DNA of 64,000 nt from Stenocarpella maydis (lineage: Eukaryota; Ascomycota; Sordariomycetes; Diaporthales; Diaporthaceae): positions 454,244 to 518,243 of the forward strand of contig NQMI01000006.1 of assembly GCA_002270565.1 (NCBI GenBank), given 5' to 3'. Position 1 is the stretch's first letter. Each line of letters opens with the position of its first letter. Below the pieces are notes generated by a model. It did not search any database and was not told the DNA's origin. It worked only from the letters and a program-made list of their open reading frames with translations. Position numbers and translations under genes: made by a program. Of the stretch, positions 10,845 to 22,300 are shown in pieces.

Positions 10845-11380
10845 ATGCTAAGGGGATACGAGCAGACTGCAGATGACAATATGGCTTTCGGCGAGATTAT
10901 GAAGGCTCTTCCTTCCGACGTGACCAGCTACGCCGCAAACAACTCTACTGTACGTCTGCCTACAGCGGGACAAGAGGCATCACCACCAAGAATCATGGAG
11001 TCGCTGTGATATTGAAGCAGCCACTGCATTGCCCATGACTACTGCTGCTACAATACCTTCATCTCAAAACAGCAAGTCGGGTGTTCATCTGCCTCGTATC
11101 CTGATGCCCTCGGCTCTCGCCTCCCTCCCCCCAGCTCCGTCCCCTTCTGTCCCTTTGATCACCTGGCGGTTACATAACAGCAGGAAGCGAAATGTGGGCC
11201 CAAGTTGTGAGAAAAGCATGTGAAAACCAGTCTGATTACGTGGCCGGTGCGAAGATTGGTCTGATGCTCGCCTGGATCATATTTGTGATGATTGTTATCT
11301 CGAAGTTCTGCCCAAGTCATCAGGTACCCCCTCCGGTGCCCTTCCCAGGCGGCAGGAAAGGGCACAACGTCCGGAAATAG
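10845..11380 (+). CDS. candidate exons of a small membrane protein
   Basis: Two stretches look like exons. The first, 10845-10949, reads from an ATG through an acidic, amphipathic segment (TADDNMAFGEIMKALPSDV) and ends exactly at a good donor (GTACGT). The second begins after an acceptor near 11180-11183 and reads MWAQVVRKACENQSDY, then one strong hydrophobic helix (about IGLMLAWIIFVMIVIS), then a short Pro-rich basic tail to a stop at 11378-11380. The simple join does not keep the frame, so another exon or a different donor is needed. I do not recognise the family. A single-pass membrane protein of about 100 residues is the most that can be proposed. Confidence 0.3.
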
Positions 11381-11912
11381 CACCTCCGTAGCACGCCGCA
11401 GCAACGGCTGGAGAGAGAAAAATGGGGGCTACCTGCACCTTTTTTTTTTACGGGGTGCAGCATCCCAGTTTGGCTGCAGGATCACAGGGATGGCGATCTG
11501 GTCCACAAGTCTCTTGTGCCAAGTCGGAACGTCTCCCGAGCGGATTTGGCAAGGTGCCACAAGGTACGGGCCGAGCGCCACTTGCATGTGTATCTGGTAA
11601 TGGCTGGTGGGGCTCATGGGTAAGGTAAGGGCGGTGAGGAGGACTTGGGGCACCCTGATGACCCGCTCCCTGATTGGCCTGCCAGCCCTACATGAAGGTG
11701 TGATCCAAGCGCCGGCCCTCTGTTGACAAAAAGGCACCCTGGCTCCTGCGGATCCCCCTTCCTCTCCTTCCCTTCTTCTCTTCCCCATAACCGATGTAAC
11801 CATCCGTAGACCCATCACTAACTTCACTTCTCACCATCGCGCTTGCGCTTTCCACTTGCCCGCATCAGCTTTTCGCTGTCAATTGGCTCGTCCACACCAA
11901 TCAATCACTCAC

Positions 11913-12004
<92 letters not shown>

Positions 12005-12053
12005 CCAGACCAAACCATCAACCGCTTTCATCACTCAGTCACGACGGCCAACC
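11381..12053. other. promoter and leader region of the Cep57-like gene
   Basis: No gene. Contains pyrimidine-rich stretches, a start-stop element (ATG TAA at 11794-11799) and the (TCAA)n microsatellite directly ahead of the ATG at 12054. Confidence 0.45.
11913..12004 (+). repeat. (TCAA)n microsatellite, about 23 copies
   Basis: Nearly uninterrupted TCAA tetranucleotide run ending about 50 nt before the start codon of the Cep57-like gene, probably in its 5' leader. Because twelve bases make four codons, the run reads as Ser-Ile-Asn-Gln repeats in frame with the gene. No ATG opens that frame upstream of the run, so translation of the repeat is unlikely. Confidence 0.9.
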
Positions 12054-14587
12054 ATGGCTCCTGACACTCGCGCCCAGCGCGAGACGCGCCGCGACGCGAC
12101 CGAGCCTGCCGCATCTGCAGGTTCTCACGACACCGTCGACCGCACCGCCGCTTCCTCTGCGCCTCCAAAGGAGACCAACTTCACTCCTCAGTCACGATCC
12201 TCGACCAGACATTCTTACTTGCGCACCAAGCGCGAGACGCGTTGCGACGCGACCGAGCCTGCCAGCTCTGCAGGTTCTCACGACACCGTCGGCCTCACCA
12301 CAAGCCTCTTTGGTCCTCCCAAGGAGACCACCACTGCCTCTGCCTGGTCGGACCACTCCGTCTCGGGCCTTTCCTACATCTCACCTGCTAATGTCGGGTT
12401 CGACCCCGCTGCGCCGTGCGAGCGCCCCATGGCCCCTACCCCAGGCTCACTCATCTCACCACAGCCGAGCCTTCAGCCCATGCCATTCAACGACAGGGTC
12501 TTGTTCTCAGATCTCCTGCCCTCAAACCCGCCTTCGAGCTGCGACTTCGGAACGCCTAAGGACTTCGTCACTGATCCCAAGTTCACCAACACCCCAGTCT
12601 TCGGTCCCTCGCCGCCTTACGTGCCAAAGACACGTGGCCGCGCCAGATTTCAGGCGCGTTGCGAGACTGCCTCACCATCCACAGACATTTGGACTCGCTT
12701 CTGCAGAGACTTCACCACCCCTGATTTCTGCGATGCACCCCCTGCACCCGAGGAAGCTGCAGGCGGCACCACTGAGCAGGCCGCCGTCAGCGAGCGCGCC
12801 ACCCCTGAGCAGGCCCGACTGCGCCAGCCCACCTCCGCGGAGCATGCAGGCTTCAGCGAGCCCGCCCCCGCTGAGCAGACCCCCCGCCAGCCCACCACTA
12901 CTGAGCAGGCACAATGCCGCCAGCCCGTCACCACTGAGCAGGCCGACTTCAGCGAGCCCGCCCACGCTGAGCAGATCCACTACCGCAAGCCCACCACTCT
13001 TGAGCAGGCCGGCTTCAGCGAGCCCGCCACCATTGAGCAGGAGCATGTTGATGCCTTTACCAATTGGTCGCTTTATGCCGGTCCTGGCAACCTTTTGGCC
13101 GACTTCGTCTCTGGCGTCCTGCAGTTCAGCCAGCTTGACGACGACGGAAACCCACTATTCGCAAAGAACACTGGTACCAAGACTCCGCCACAGCAGAAGT
13201 CATCCACAAACCACAAGGATGTCAACGCTGTTCATGTTTCCAAGGAGGAGGCCCACATGTTCGTCTCCATGGACCAGCTCCGCAGGGAGATCGCCCAGCT
13301 GCAGGAGCACGACGAGGCCATGGAGCGTGAGGCGGACAAAGCGCACCAGGAGAAGGCTAGGCTCGAACTTCAGCTGCAAGAAGTCCGAGGCACTTGCCGC
13401 AAGTCCTCCTCGGACAGTGCTATTGGCTCTGATTCCGACGATGATATTCGCAAGCGCACCCAGGCAGAGAGTAAGTTCATTCCCCAGTGGTGCTCAACAC
13501 GAGCTGACATATCTTGAAAGAGCTCAAGCGCATGCAGAAGCGACTCGACGAGGCTAACAATCTCGCCAACTCGCAACACGTCCACATCGATGCCCTTACC
13601 GCTGAGCGTGATGAGCTGATTAAGGAATGCCATCTCGCCCACGAGCACAAGAAGCTTCTGACCGAGAAGAACAAACTTCAGACCGAGCAGAACAAGGCTC
13701 TCAGCAAGGAGAACCAAGACTTGAAGTACCAGATGGAGAATGCCAGCCAATACTTCACGAGCCTTGAGAATGAGTTTAAGCACCACAAGAGCGAAAACGA
13801 GCGTCTGCGCCAGCAAATCAGCCTGTTGCAGGAGCAGAATGGCTCTCTGCGCAAGACACGCAAGTCTCATTCGGAGCAAATTAAGAATTTGCAAAGCGAG
13901 CTTGAGGCCACTCGCGAGCAATTCACACATGACCGCGAGCAACTCACACAGGACATCACGGTCCTTGTAAACAAGAACAAAGAGATCAGGAAGCAACGCG
14001 ATAAGTTCGAAAACTGCTGGGAATCTCTCCAGAAGGAATACTTGGTCATCCACCATAAAATGTGCAATCGCACACGCGAGGAATCGACTACCAATTCTAT
14101 TAGCTCCTCCACGGGCACTGTTGTCCGCCATCGCCCACCGCCCTCTATCCAGATCAAGCGCGTCGCACCGCGCGAGGAGACGACTACCGACTCTATCAAT
14201 TCCTCCACTGGCGCTGCTGTTCGCCACCGCCCATCGCCCCCTGTACAGGCCAAACCACCCTCTGTTCAGATCAAGCGCGTCGCACCGCGCGCCTCACCCG
14301 CGAGTCCTGTTAATGAGGAGCATACCATGCGCCCAGTCCAAGACGAATATACGAATATGAAGTTCCTGATCTCAACCACCGAAACGGAGCTCGCAGGACT
14401 GGAGCAAGAGCTCCTACAAAAGACTCTCGAGTGCAAGGATATCCACAAAGGCTACAACCGTCGCGTCTGGGAAAAGCTGCACAATGAGAAAGTTGCGTTA
14501 GAGAAGGCGATCCACCAAAAGAGCGACATTCTATACCACCAATTTGATCTCCTAGAGGGTATCAGGAGGAACACTATCAATGCTTGA
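12054..14587 (+). CDS. coiled-coil protein with Cep57/Ppc89-like C-terminal domain
   Basis: Two exons: 12054-13470 and 13521-14587 (donor GTAAGT, acceptor TTGAAAG, phase 1), 827 residues. The ATG sits in a good context (CAACCATGG). Residues 1-235 are low-complexity and hold two similar blocks (QRETRRDATEPA and KRETRCDATEPA). About 235-330 is an imperfect tandem array of TEQ/AEQ units around the phrase GFSEPA. About 395-660 is a long coiled coil rich in Gln, Glu and Lys. Then come two near-identical Ser/Thr blocks (TNSISSSTGTVVRHRP and TDSINSSTGAAVRHRP, each followed by IQIKRVAPR). The last 75 residues (about 748-822, ending SDILYHQFDLLEG) resemble the microtubule-binding region of Cep57 and of fungal Ppc89-type spindle pole body proteins. 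A centrosome or spindle-pole role is inferred from that domain only. Confidence 0.75.
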
Positions 14588-15393
14588 TTCGGGATCCGCG
14601 TCAATATTCGCATGGTTGGCGTTTCTGGCTGTTCGTTTTGTTTTGTTTGTTGTTTTCAAGGGTTTCGTGGCGTCACGGGTTTCACGGTTCTCAAGGTTCT
14701 CAAGGGTTTCACGACGGTCTTTACGGCTCTCACGGTTCTTGGGGATTTCAAGGCTTTCAGGGTTTTCAAGGTTTCCACGGTCTCTTCAATGGTTGGTTCT
14801 ACAGGATATACCCGCATTGCATCGGCGTCGCGTCATCTTTAGTTCAGACAGCATAGCTTAGGCGGCAGCATCTCAATTGATTCACATGTCTACTCTTCCA
14901 GTTCTCCAATTGCCTGTGACCAACCACTGCCCCATGTCCCAGGACCCAGAGGAGCCGTCTCCATGGTAGGTGGCTGATATTGTGCATGAATGACACCTAC
15001 ACCTAGAAAGCTACACCCAGGCTAACCATATCCAGATACGCAGAACAGCTGCATCTAAAATACTCGCAGCTATCTGCCTAGAACACCCACGCCTTGTCGT
15101 AGGGAGCTGTGGCGGATAATTCGTCCATCCCCTCACCTCTACCTCGGCCAATGATCATGTGTGCAGGAGAGTGGATGCTACCATGATCCCCTCCATGGAT
15201 CCACTTGGAGCCAGGTTTCTCCAGGCCAGTCGCCATGTCCTGTGTGTATGCGCCCACTCTCTCTTCCCCTCTTCTCATCTACCGGACTGTCTCGACTGTA
15301 CTCTTCCTCACACGGGCTCCTCGGCTGAGAGAGACCATTGTACCGGGGGGGGGAGACATCAGTAGCCATCAATCACATATACCGCCCGCCAGA
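14588..15393. other. intergenic with period-9 minisatellite
   Basis: Holds the 3' flank of the Cep57-like gene, including the degenerate 9-bp repeat at about 14640-14800, and the promoter of the P450 gene. No gene seen. Confidence 0.45.
14640..14800 (+). repeat. degenerate 9-bp tandem repeat
   Basis: Units such as ggtttcacg, gttctcaag and aaggctttc follow each other with a 9-base period for about 15-18 copies. The plus strand reads Gly-X-X triplets (GFQGFQGFQGFHG) in one frame with no stop for about 90 codons, but the frame has no ATG. It begins about 50 nt after the stop codon of the Cep57-like gene, so it is probably 3' untranslated. Confidence 0.7.
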
Positions 15394-17335
15394 ATGCAGG
15401 TGAACAGGCTTCTCGCAGTCGCTCTAGGCGTGGTGCTGCACGCCGTCGCATGTAATTTCGAGATTGATATGCATGCGATCCCGCTTGCGGGTCTCTTTGG
15501 CGTGCTGGAGATGGTCTTCTTTTACAGCACTGTCAAGATGCCGGGTGTCACCACCTACGGAGCCGTCGTCGTGGTGTCGACACAGACAGCCTGGTTGACG
15601 CTGGGCCTCGTGGCCTCGATGCTGCTGTACAGGGGCCTTCTCCACAGGCTGAGGAAGTTCCCCGGCCCGGCGGGTGCCAGGCTCACAAAGTTGTATGCGG
15701 TCTGGAAGTCCTCACTGGCGAGGCAGTACCATGTGGAGCTGGGGCGGCTGCGGGCACAGTACGGCGACGTGGTTCGGACGGGGCCCAGGGAGCTCACAAT
15801 CTTCCGGGGCGAGGCCATCGCGCCGCTCGCAGCGTGCCGCAAGTCGACCCTGTACCAGATTGAAGACTGGCACAATGACCGCCTGGGCCTCATAGAGACG
15901 CGGGACTTGGAAGACCATCGGCGGCGGAGGCGGCCCTGGGACACGGCTCTGAGCACCAAATCGATTGCCCGCTACGATGAGGCCCTGCAGAGGACGGTTG
16001 GAAATTGCCTCGATGGCCTTGCTTCGGCCGGGCCACAAGGAAAGGCCATCAATATGACAAGATGGGTCTCGTTGTTCGCGTGGGATGTGATGGGCAACGT
16101 AGGATTCGGTAAGGACTTTGGCCAAGTGACGCGGGGAGGGTCAGAGCACTGGGCCGTGAAGGCGCTGAAGGACCAGGCCAAGTTCGTCGCCTATGTCAAA
16201 CCGGTCCCGTGGGTCATGAATGCGGCTTCCAACATACCCTATGCAGACCGGGCGGTCAGGCCGTTCCGGGACTACTGCAGTAGCCTGGTGGATGAGAAGA
16301 TGAGCAGTGAGCCGGACGACAAGGGGATGCCGTCGAGTATCATATCTTGGATCCTCCGGGAGTACAGGAGGCAGTCCCCTTACGCGCCCAAGACAAGGAG
16401 TGCGCTGAACTCGGACGCTCGAACCATAGCCACGGCTGGAGCGTGAGTCTTGTTCCGATGCCCCAAGCCGGGCGACAGCCTCTTACCAGTGATTGCTGAC
16501 AAGCTGCTCCAGCGACACCACTTCCAACACGCTTGCCAGCGCACTGTTCTACCTGGCGCGCAACCCGGGTTTCTACGCTCGTCTGCAATCCGAGGTGTCC
16601 GGAGTCTTCCCAGGCGGCCCGGAGACGTTCAGCTATGATGTCCTGTCCAAGAACCTGTCTGCAATCCCGATGCTGGACGCCATCATCAACGAGACGCTGC
16701 GCCTCAGGCCAGCCGTCCCCTCGGGAAACCCACGAGTCACACCTCCGGAGGGGTTGACCATTCGTCTTGCTGACAAGAATGGCGAGACCGAGGACCTCTT
16801 CATCCCGGGAGGCGTCGATGTCTACGTGCCGCCGTACTGGGTACACCGGGACCCAAACTATTTCCCTGACCCGGAGGCCTTCCTCCCCGACCGCTGGCTT
16901 GGTGGGACCCACGACAGAGCGACGGCCGAGGGCCCTGCTGCCGAAGCCACGAGGGAGCAGGGGCGCAGCTATGCTATCGGACCCCGGGAGATGGAACTCT
17001 TCTTCCCTTTCCAGGTGGGCCAGTTCGCCTGCCCAGGAAAGAACCTGGCCATGTGGGAGATGCGGAGCTTCCTCGCGAGGCTGGCCTTGCGGTTCGACTT
17101 TGAGCTTGCTGGGCCGAGTGCGGAGGATGAGGGGGCGGCCTTCGAGAATGGCATGCAGGACACCTTCGTGATAACACTCGAGCCCCTGTGGATGCGCTTC
17201 AAGAAGAGAAGCCTAGGGAGGGGCACTGGAGGAGACGCGGATGAGAGGTGGCATGGGAATGTTGCGGGCCTCTCTCTTCGTTCCCCTGCTCCGTGTGGCC
17301 ATGTAAATTGCGGGAGAGCCTGCAGCAGTATATAA
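15394..17335 (+). CDS. cytochrome P450 monooxygenase
   Basis: Heme-thiolate monooxygenase, predicted membrane-bound at the ER. Two exons: 15394-16442 and 16513-17335 (donor GTGAGT, acceptor CTCCAG), joining inside the I-helix motif AGADTT, 623 residues. Conserved features: proline-rich hinge RKFPGPAGAR (about 90); I-helix AGADTTSNT (about 348-356); K-helix ETLR (about 410-413); FLPDRW of the meander; and the heme loop FPFQVGQFACPGKNLA with ligand Cys about 523. The N-terminus has several hydrophobic segments, more than the usual single anchor. This resembles fungal P450s often labelled tryprostatin B 6-hydroxylase-like, a label that says little about the real substrate. No secondary-metabolite backbone gene lies nearby, so a cluster role is not supported. 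The C-terminal 40 residues beyond the fold are unusual and could reflect a missed 3' intron. Confidence 0.92.
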
Positions 17336-17681
17336 ATAAACAAATCGGTCACTTACAATGACAATACCTCTGCTGCCACGAGACATCTCGTACCTTTCTG
17401 GATGCGTCTGATCTGGAACTGGAGAGATGTTTATTATCACTTGAAGCTGGTCTTGCAGGTCTCACTGGGGGTGGTGTTCTGTGTGGGTGCGCAGGAGAAG
17501 GACGAGGAATTTGTTAGTGCAATTGCCGCCGCAGTGCTCACAAGCTTGTAATGATAAATAAGCCGAGCCTTCGGGCAGCTGCCCTCACCTTGCTCAACCA
17601 ACCACCCTCCCTTCGAAAACCAGCCGCTGCCACCCCGCCCGCAGGCGAGCAAGCAGACAAGCAACAAGGACAAGAGCAACC
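17336..17681. other. P450 3' flank and Y14 promoter
   Basis: Short spacer between two plus-strand genes. The last 60 bases ahead of the Y14 ATG are A/C-rich, as is usual for fungal leaders. Nothing else seen. Confidence 0.4.
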
Positions 17682-18373
17682 ATGGCAGACGTGGACATGG
17701 ACGTAGACGAGCCCGGCTCGCCCCAGCCCGCCCAGGCAATGGTCGACGACATGGTGACGCACTCCAAGGCCACCGCCGTGCGCTCCATAGAGGGCTGGAT
17801 CATCGTCGTGACCAACCTGCACGAGGAGGTCGACGAGGAGACAATCCACGACAGCTTTGGCGAGTACGGCGAGGTCAAGAACCTGCACCTCAACCTCGAC
17901 CGCCGGAGCGGTTACGTCAAGGTACGGTCGGTCCACTTTCCAACCACCCTCTCACCAGCACTTGCGGCCCGGCGCCCGGCTCGGCTGCAGCTCGAGCCCC
18001 CCTCCCAGCCACTCCGGCTCGTTGCGTTGCGCCCTGGACCTCCCGTGGCAGTGTGGAGCAACCAGGCGGGCTGACACCTCCCCCCCTTCCATACCAACAG
18101 GGCTACGCGCTGATCGAATACCCAACCCTCGCCGAGGCCCGCGCCGCCATCGATGGCGCCCACCAGACCAAGCTTCTCGACCAGACCATCCAGGTCGACT
18201 TTGCCTTCGTGCGGCCCCCGCCCAACGCCGGCGGCAAGAACAACCGCGGCGGCGCTGGCGGGCGCGTCGGAGGGGGCGGCGTCGGAGGGAGGCGCAACCG
18301 CAGCCGCAGCAGGAGCCCCGGGGCCGGGCGGGAACGTGATCGCGGCGCGAGGGACGATAAGGAGGACATATAA
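17682..18373 (+). CDS. RNA-binding protein 8A / Y14, exon junction complex
   Basis: Single-RRM protein. With Mago nashi it forms the stable core heterodimer of the exon junction complex, deposited on spliced mRNA in the nucleus. Two exons: 17682-17921 and 18101-18373 (donor GTACGG, acceptor CAACAG, phase 0), 170 residues. The RRM spans about 37-118, with RNP2-like [12 protein letters not shown] and RNP1-like GYALIEYP; the intron separates the two halves. The acidic N-terminus ([13 protein letters not shown]) and the C-terminal Gly/Arg/Ser-rich tail ([13 protein letters not shown]) match the layout of animal and fungal Y14. The RS-like tail is a typical phosphorylation and arginine-methylation region. 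Confidence 0.9.
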
Positions 18374-19345
18374 GGGGACAGAGAAGGGGGGGAGGGGTTC
18401 TGCTGTCTGCTATGGGAAGGGCCTTGGGCGCGGGGAGAGCAAGGCAGGAGCGGAAAACACGGGCTTGGGCTGTGGTTTGTGCCTCTGAAGCTTGAGGCGA
18501 CTGTGGTCTGCCCATTGGCCGGCGAACCCCCCTTACGATATCAAAAGAGACAAGAAATAGAAGAGATGCCGACGTGTCGTCCGGCTCTCGGGAGCCAGTT
18601 ATGGGCAAGACATGTCGGCGCCCATCCCAGGACAAAGTCTGGTGAGTTCCGGGTTCTGCATTGCCCCGTTTGCCCCAAGACACGCACTCGAGGAGGGTAC
18701 TTGTAGCTAATCTTACAAGCCTCCTAGTCATACGAGCCGCTCTGTGTTTTGCCGACTTCAGAGGCGAGAGTCATGGGACCCCTGTGTGTTTGCCATGTCT
18801 CCCTTGACGGACGGACCGTCTAAGACACGATACAGGATGGTACTTGTGAGCCTGATTAGGAATTACCATGACCATGACCACGAACCCCCGCCCCCGGTGT
18901 TAGGGCAGTCTTAAGAAGCCTTGGAGTTTGACCTGTCGTAATCGGGAAGACCTCGCAATGCTCGAATTCTAGGGGCATCTGCATAATTATATCTACTAGG
19001 TACCGGATCTAACAACTGCACAATCCAGAAGACAATGCCGCCTTGTTTTTTCTCTTGTTTTGCAATGCTCTGTCTCTCCTTCCTTTGCTATGCCTTCATG
19101 AGAAATTCAAATAGTAAAACCATCAAGGCCATGCCATGGAGAGGGTATATCATGCAAGTATTTGCCTCGTACTCATGATGGGTCGTAACAGCTTCTGGGC
19201 TCTGCTTTCTCAAAAAGTCGTCGTCGTTGTCAGGGCCGGCGCTCGTTCCCGCTCTCTCATGCTCATCGCGAAGCGCGCCTGCCGGATGAATCAATGCCCG
19301 TTGCATGTTCAACTTCCCTATCGTCCTCCCAGTACCCAGCCACAG
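18374..19345. other. convergent 3' flanks, no gene seen
   Basis: Nearly 1 kb between the ends of the convergent Y14 and PhoD-like genes. It presumably holds both 3' untranslated regions. No repeats or RNA genes recognised. Confidence 0.4.
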
Positions 19346-22300
19346 TTATATCGCAGTCCCCGGGGCCGGACCAGGGCCGCTCGCACCCATCATGGCCATC
19401 TGGTCATCATCGGCTTCTTGCCTCTGTCGGCGGGGCTGCGCACTCCCACCTCGCTTGACGCTCCCGCCTCGAGCCCGACTCAGACTAAAGAATCGCTTGA
19501 TCGGCCCCGGCTGGTCGTCTCTGCTCTTGCCTCTGCCGCGTTCTGGCATCTCCACCTCGTCGCCATCGCTCGCGTCGTACCAGAGCCTGGGCACCAGTAG
19601 GCGATACGGAACGGTGATGCCGGCCGGGTCCTTTGCCGAGACCTCCACGTTCAGGCAGATGTCAAGCCCGCCCTCTATGTTGACGTCGAAGGACCTGGCC
19701 CTCTTGCGCACCTGCTTGGCAGATAAGCCCGTCGGCGTGCGCTGGAACGGCTTGGCCTGGGACGAGTCGTCATCGTCCTTACCCGGCCCTGATATCTTGG
19801 TAGTCACACCGAACGGCTTGTCCACACCCTGCTGTGGCTGACGGGGCTGGTGTTGATTCCCATAACGACGTGAAGCATTGAGTGCCTCGGTACCTAATAC
19901 GCGGGCCGCCTTGTTGACCCCAGGCTGGGTGGCGCGCGTGTTCTGAGGGGCGCGCGCAGTGAAGTATGAGTCATCCCCATCAGAGAATTCGTCATAAGAC
20001 CCTCCACCCCCGGGACCACCACCTCCCCTAAGACCGATGCTGCCCAGGAAACCGTGGCCTCTGTTCCGCTGGTCATAGGTGTTGTCCTCGTAATCAAAGT
20101 CGTACCCTCCATCGTCCTGATTTCGATCCTGGCCAACCGCTTCGGGATCGCTCTCGCCCCACGTCCCGTTGATGCCGCCATCATCCGGCTGCGATCGGTT
20201 GCGGGACTCGCTCCTGCGACGGAAAATGCCACCGAAGTCTCCACGAGTCAGAGACAGGGTCCTCTTCTTCGAACCTGGACGCTGACCCCCTGCCGGCACG
20301 TCTGGCGTGGAGCGACGACCACGGGACGACAAAGACCTGAAAATCCCACCCCCGCCTGATCCAGAAATGGGTGGCCGCGAGTCGATTACATCGGCACGAT
20401 GCGCAGGCCCACGTGACTTCTTGGAAAGCCGCCGCGTCACTCCTTTCTTGGACGGCTTAGTGTCTCGGCGATCTAGGGAGTCGGCTTGGGACTCTGCGTC
20501 GTACGCATACTCGGGTGGTGTCGAAGGCGGGGTTTGCCCCGGGGTATATTCCCGGATTGAACACCAGTTGCGATGAGGGAGAAGCCTCTTGTTCTTTCTC
20601 GGCTTCCCTTCAACTCCATGTGCAAACATTGGGATCATGTCCTCGTCGGTGTCCTTGTCGAGGTGGTGCACCTTGTTGCGCTTATTGAGGACGTCTGCCA
20701 TCAGGTCCGGCGGCGGAGTGTTGACAATGGCGGAAGATATGACATTTGGCATGTAGCGAAAGTCTTTGTGCTTGGCCAGCTCAAGCTTCGGGTTGGAGTA
20801 AAACTGTCCGATCGCGGCCAAGTGGACGTCGCCGCTGGTTAAACGAGGTCAGTCAGAGTGTCAAAAACCAAAACATGTGCAAGGTTTACCCGCGTACCCA
20901 AGAATTGTAATGCGAACCGATCTGTCCGCGGCAAGGTCCTGCAGGTCTTCTATGATGATCTTGCGCTCATCTTTGTGGTTCTTTGCAGTCCAATGGTCGT
21001 CTAGATCGTCCAGAACTTCGACGCCACCGTCAAACTTATTGAACACATTTGCGAAGAGGCCGGTTTTTCCAAGAGCCTTGATGGGATCAAGTAGACGGGA
21101 GGTCAAGCTAGATAGGTTTCAGTTGAGAGCACCAGCGACATCGAAACGAGAGGCAGCCCACGTACATATTTTCTAGCCAGACGAGTCGCGGGTAGGCGAT
21201 TGGCACTCCGAGCAGAACAAGCAGGTGTTCCGTCTTGCCCTTGACAATCTCATTGTAGCAACGATCCATCAGCTTGTCCCAGGTGTCCTCGCGGACAACT
21301 TGATCTCGCATCCTCTCAGTGCGGCAGTCTACTGCCAACAGCGCAATCTTGGAACCCAGTCGCAGGAACACACTGCGGCTCTGCTCCTGGATATATGGGC
21401 CGGGCTTCACACCCATAGCCCAGCTCGGCTCGGTCTCCTCGGTCTCGTCGATGATACTCTGATGCTGGAAAAGCATGTAGTACTTGAAGGCAACGTTGCC
21501 GAGGCCGGAAAACACGGGTGAGCTCATGAAGTGGTGTGGATAACTGCCGAACCCGTCAATGATATCATGGTCATCATACATGTTGACCATGGGAATCTGC
21601 GAGTTGGCCAGCCCAAACAGTCCTTGAGAGAACCACATGCAATAACGCTCCAGGTAAAATGCCTCAAGCTCGTCCTGCATATCTGGGGTAAAAGGCGCGT
21701 TGTGTTTGTGCAGCGGATTCCGAATCATCAGCCAGTCCTGGAAGAGTTCTGTCTTTCTCATCACGGCATCGCAATACAGTTGATCACCACCACCGAGCAT
21801 GACATGAAAGGGGCGGCTTTGGTGGTTGTTGAGCACATCGCGCCACAGAGGATCCGGCCCGCTGAGCTCATCGGGGGTCACGGAGAGTGAGAAGCCGTTG
21901 CAGCTGTAAAACATGATGTTCATGGACTGGTTTTTGGCTGGAACCCAGAAGCCGGTGGCAGGGCCGCGGTTGATGCGGTATGCGATCCGCTGCTCCTTGT
22001 CCCGCAGCTCGACCTCAACGCTAAAGCGCCAGAATGTACAGCCACGTTCGGTATGCAGCCGATACCCGCGTACATCCCTGTACTTGCCCACCTTCTCTCC
22101 ATCGATGGGCGTTCTCTTCCTGCGGGCTGCGAAGGAGCCTGGCGCATCGAGCGACCCATCAGCGGGAGGAACATCGGGAGGACTGCGTGTCTTCTCGAAC
22201 AGACCTCGACCAGTCTCATCCTGAGAATGGTCCTTGGATTCGTCGAGGTGATCGACTGGTCGAACGTACAAGGTCTCCCCCTTGCGGCCCATCTTCGGGT

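Noticed and set aside
13370..14227. 285-codon minus-strand open frame rich in Leu
   Set aside because: Antisense shadow of the coiled coil in the Cep57-like protein; Gln/Lys/Glu codons read as Leu/Phe/Leu on the other strand.
15394..18373. secondary-metabolite gene cluster around the P450
   Set aside because: No polyketide synthase, non-ribosomal peptide synthetase, terpene cyclase or pathway regulator lies nearby; neighbours are housekeeping genes.
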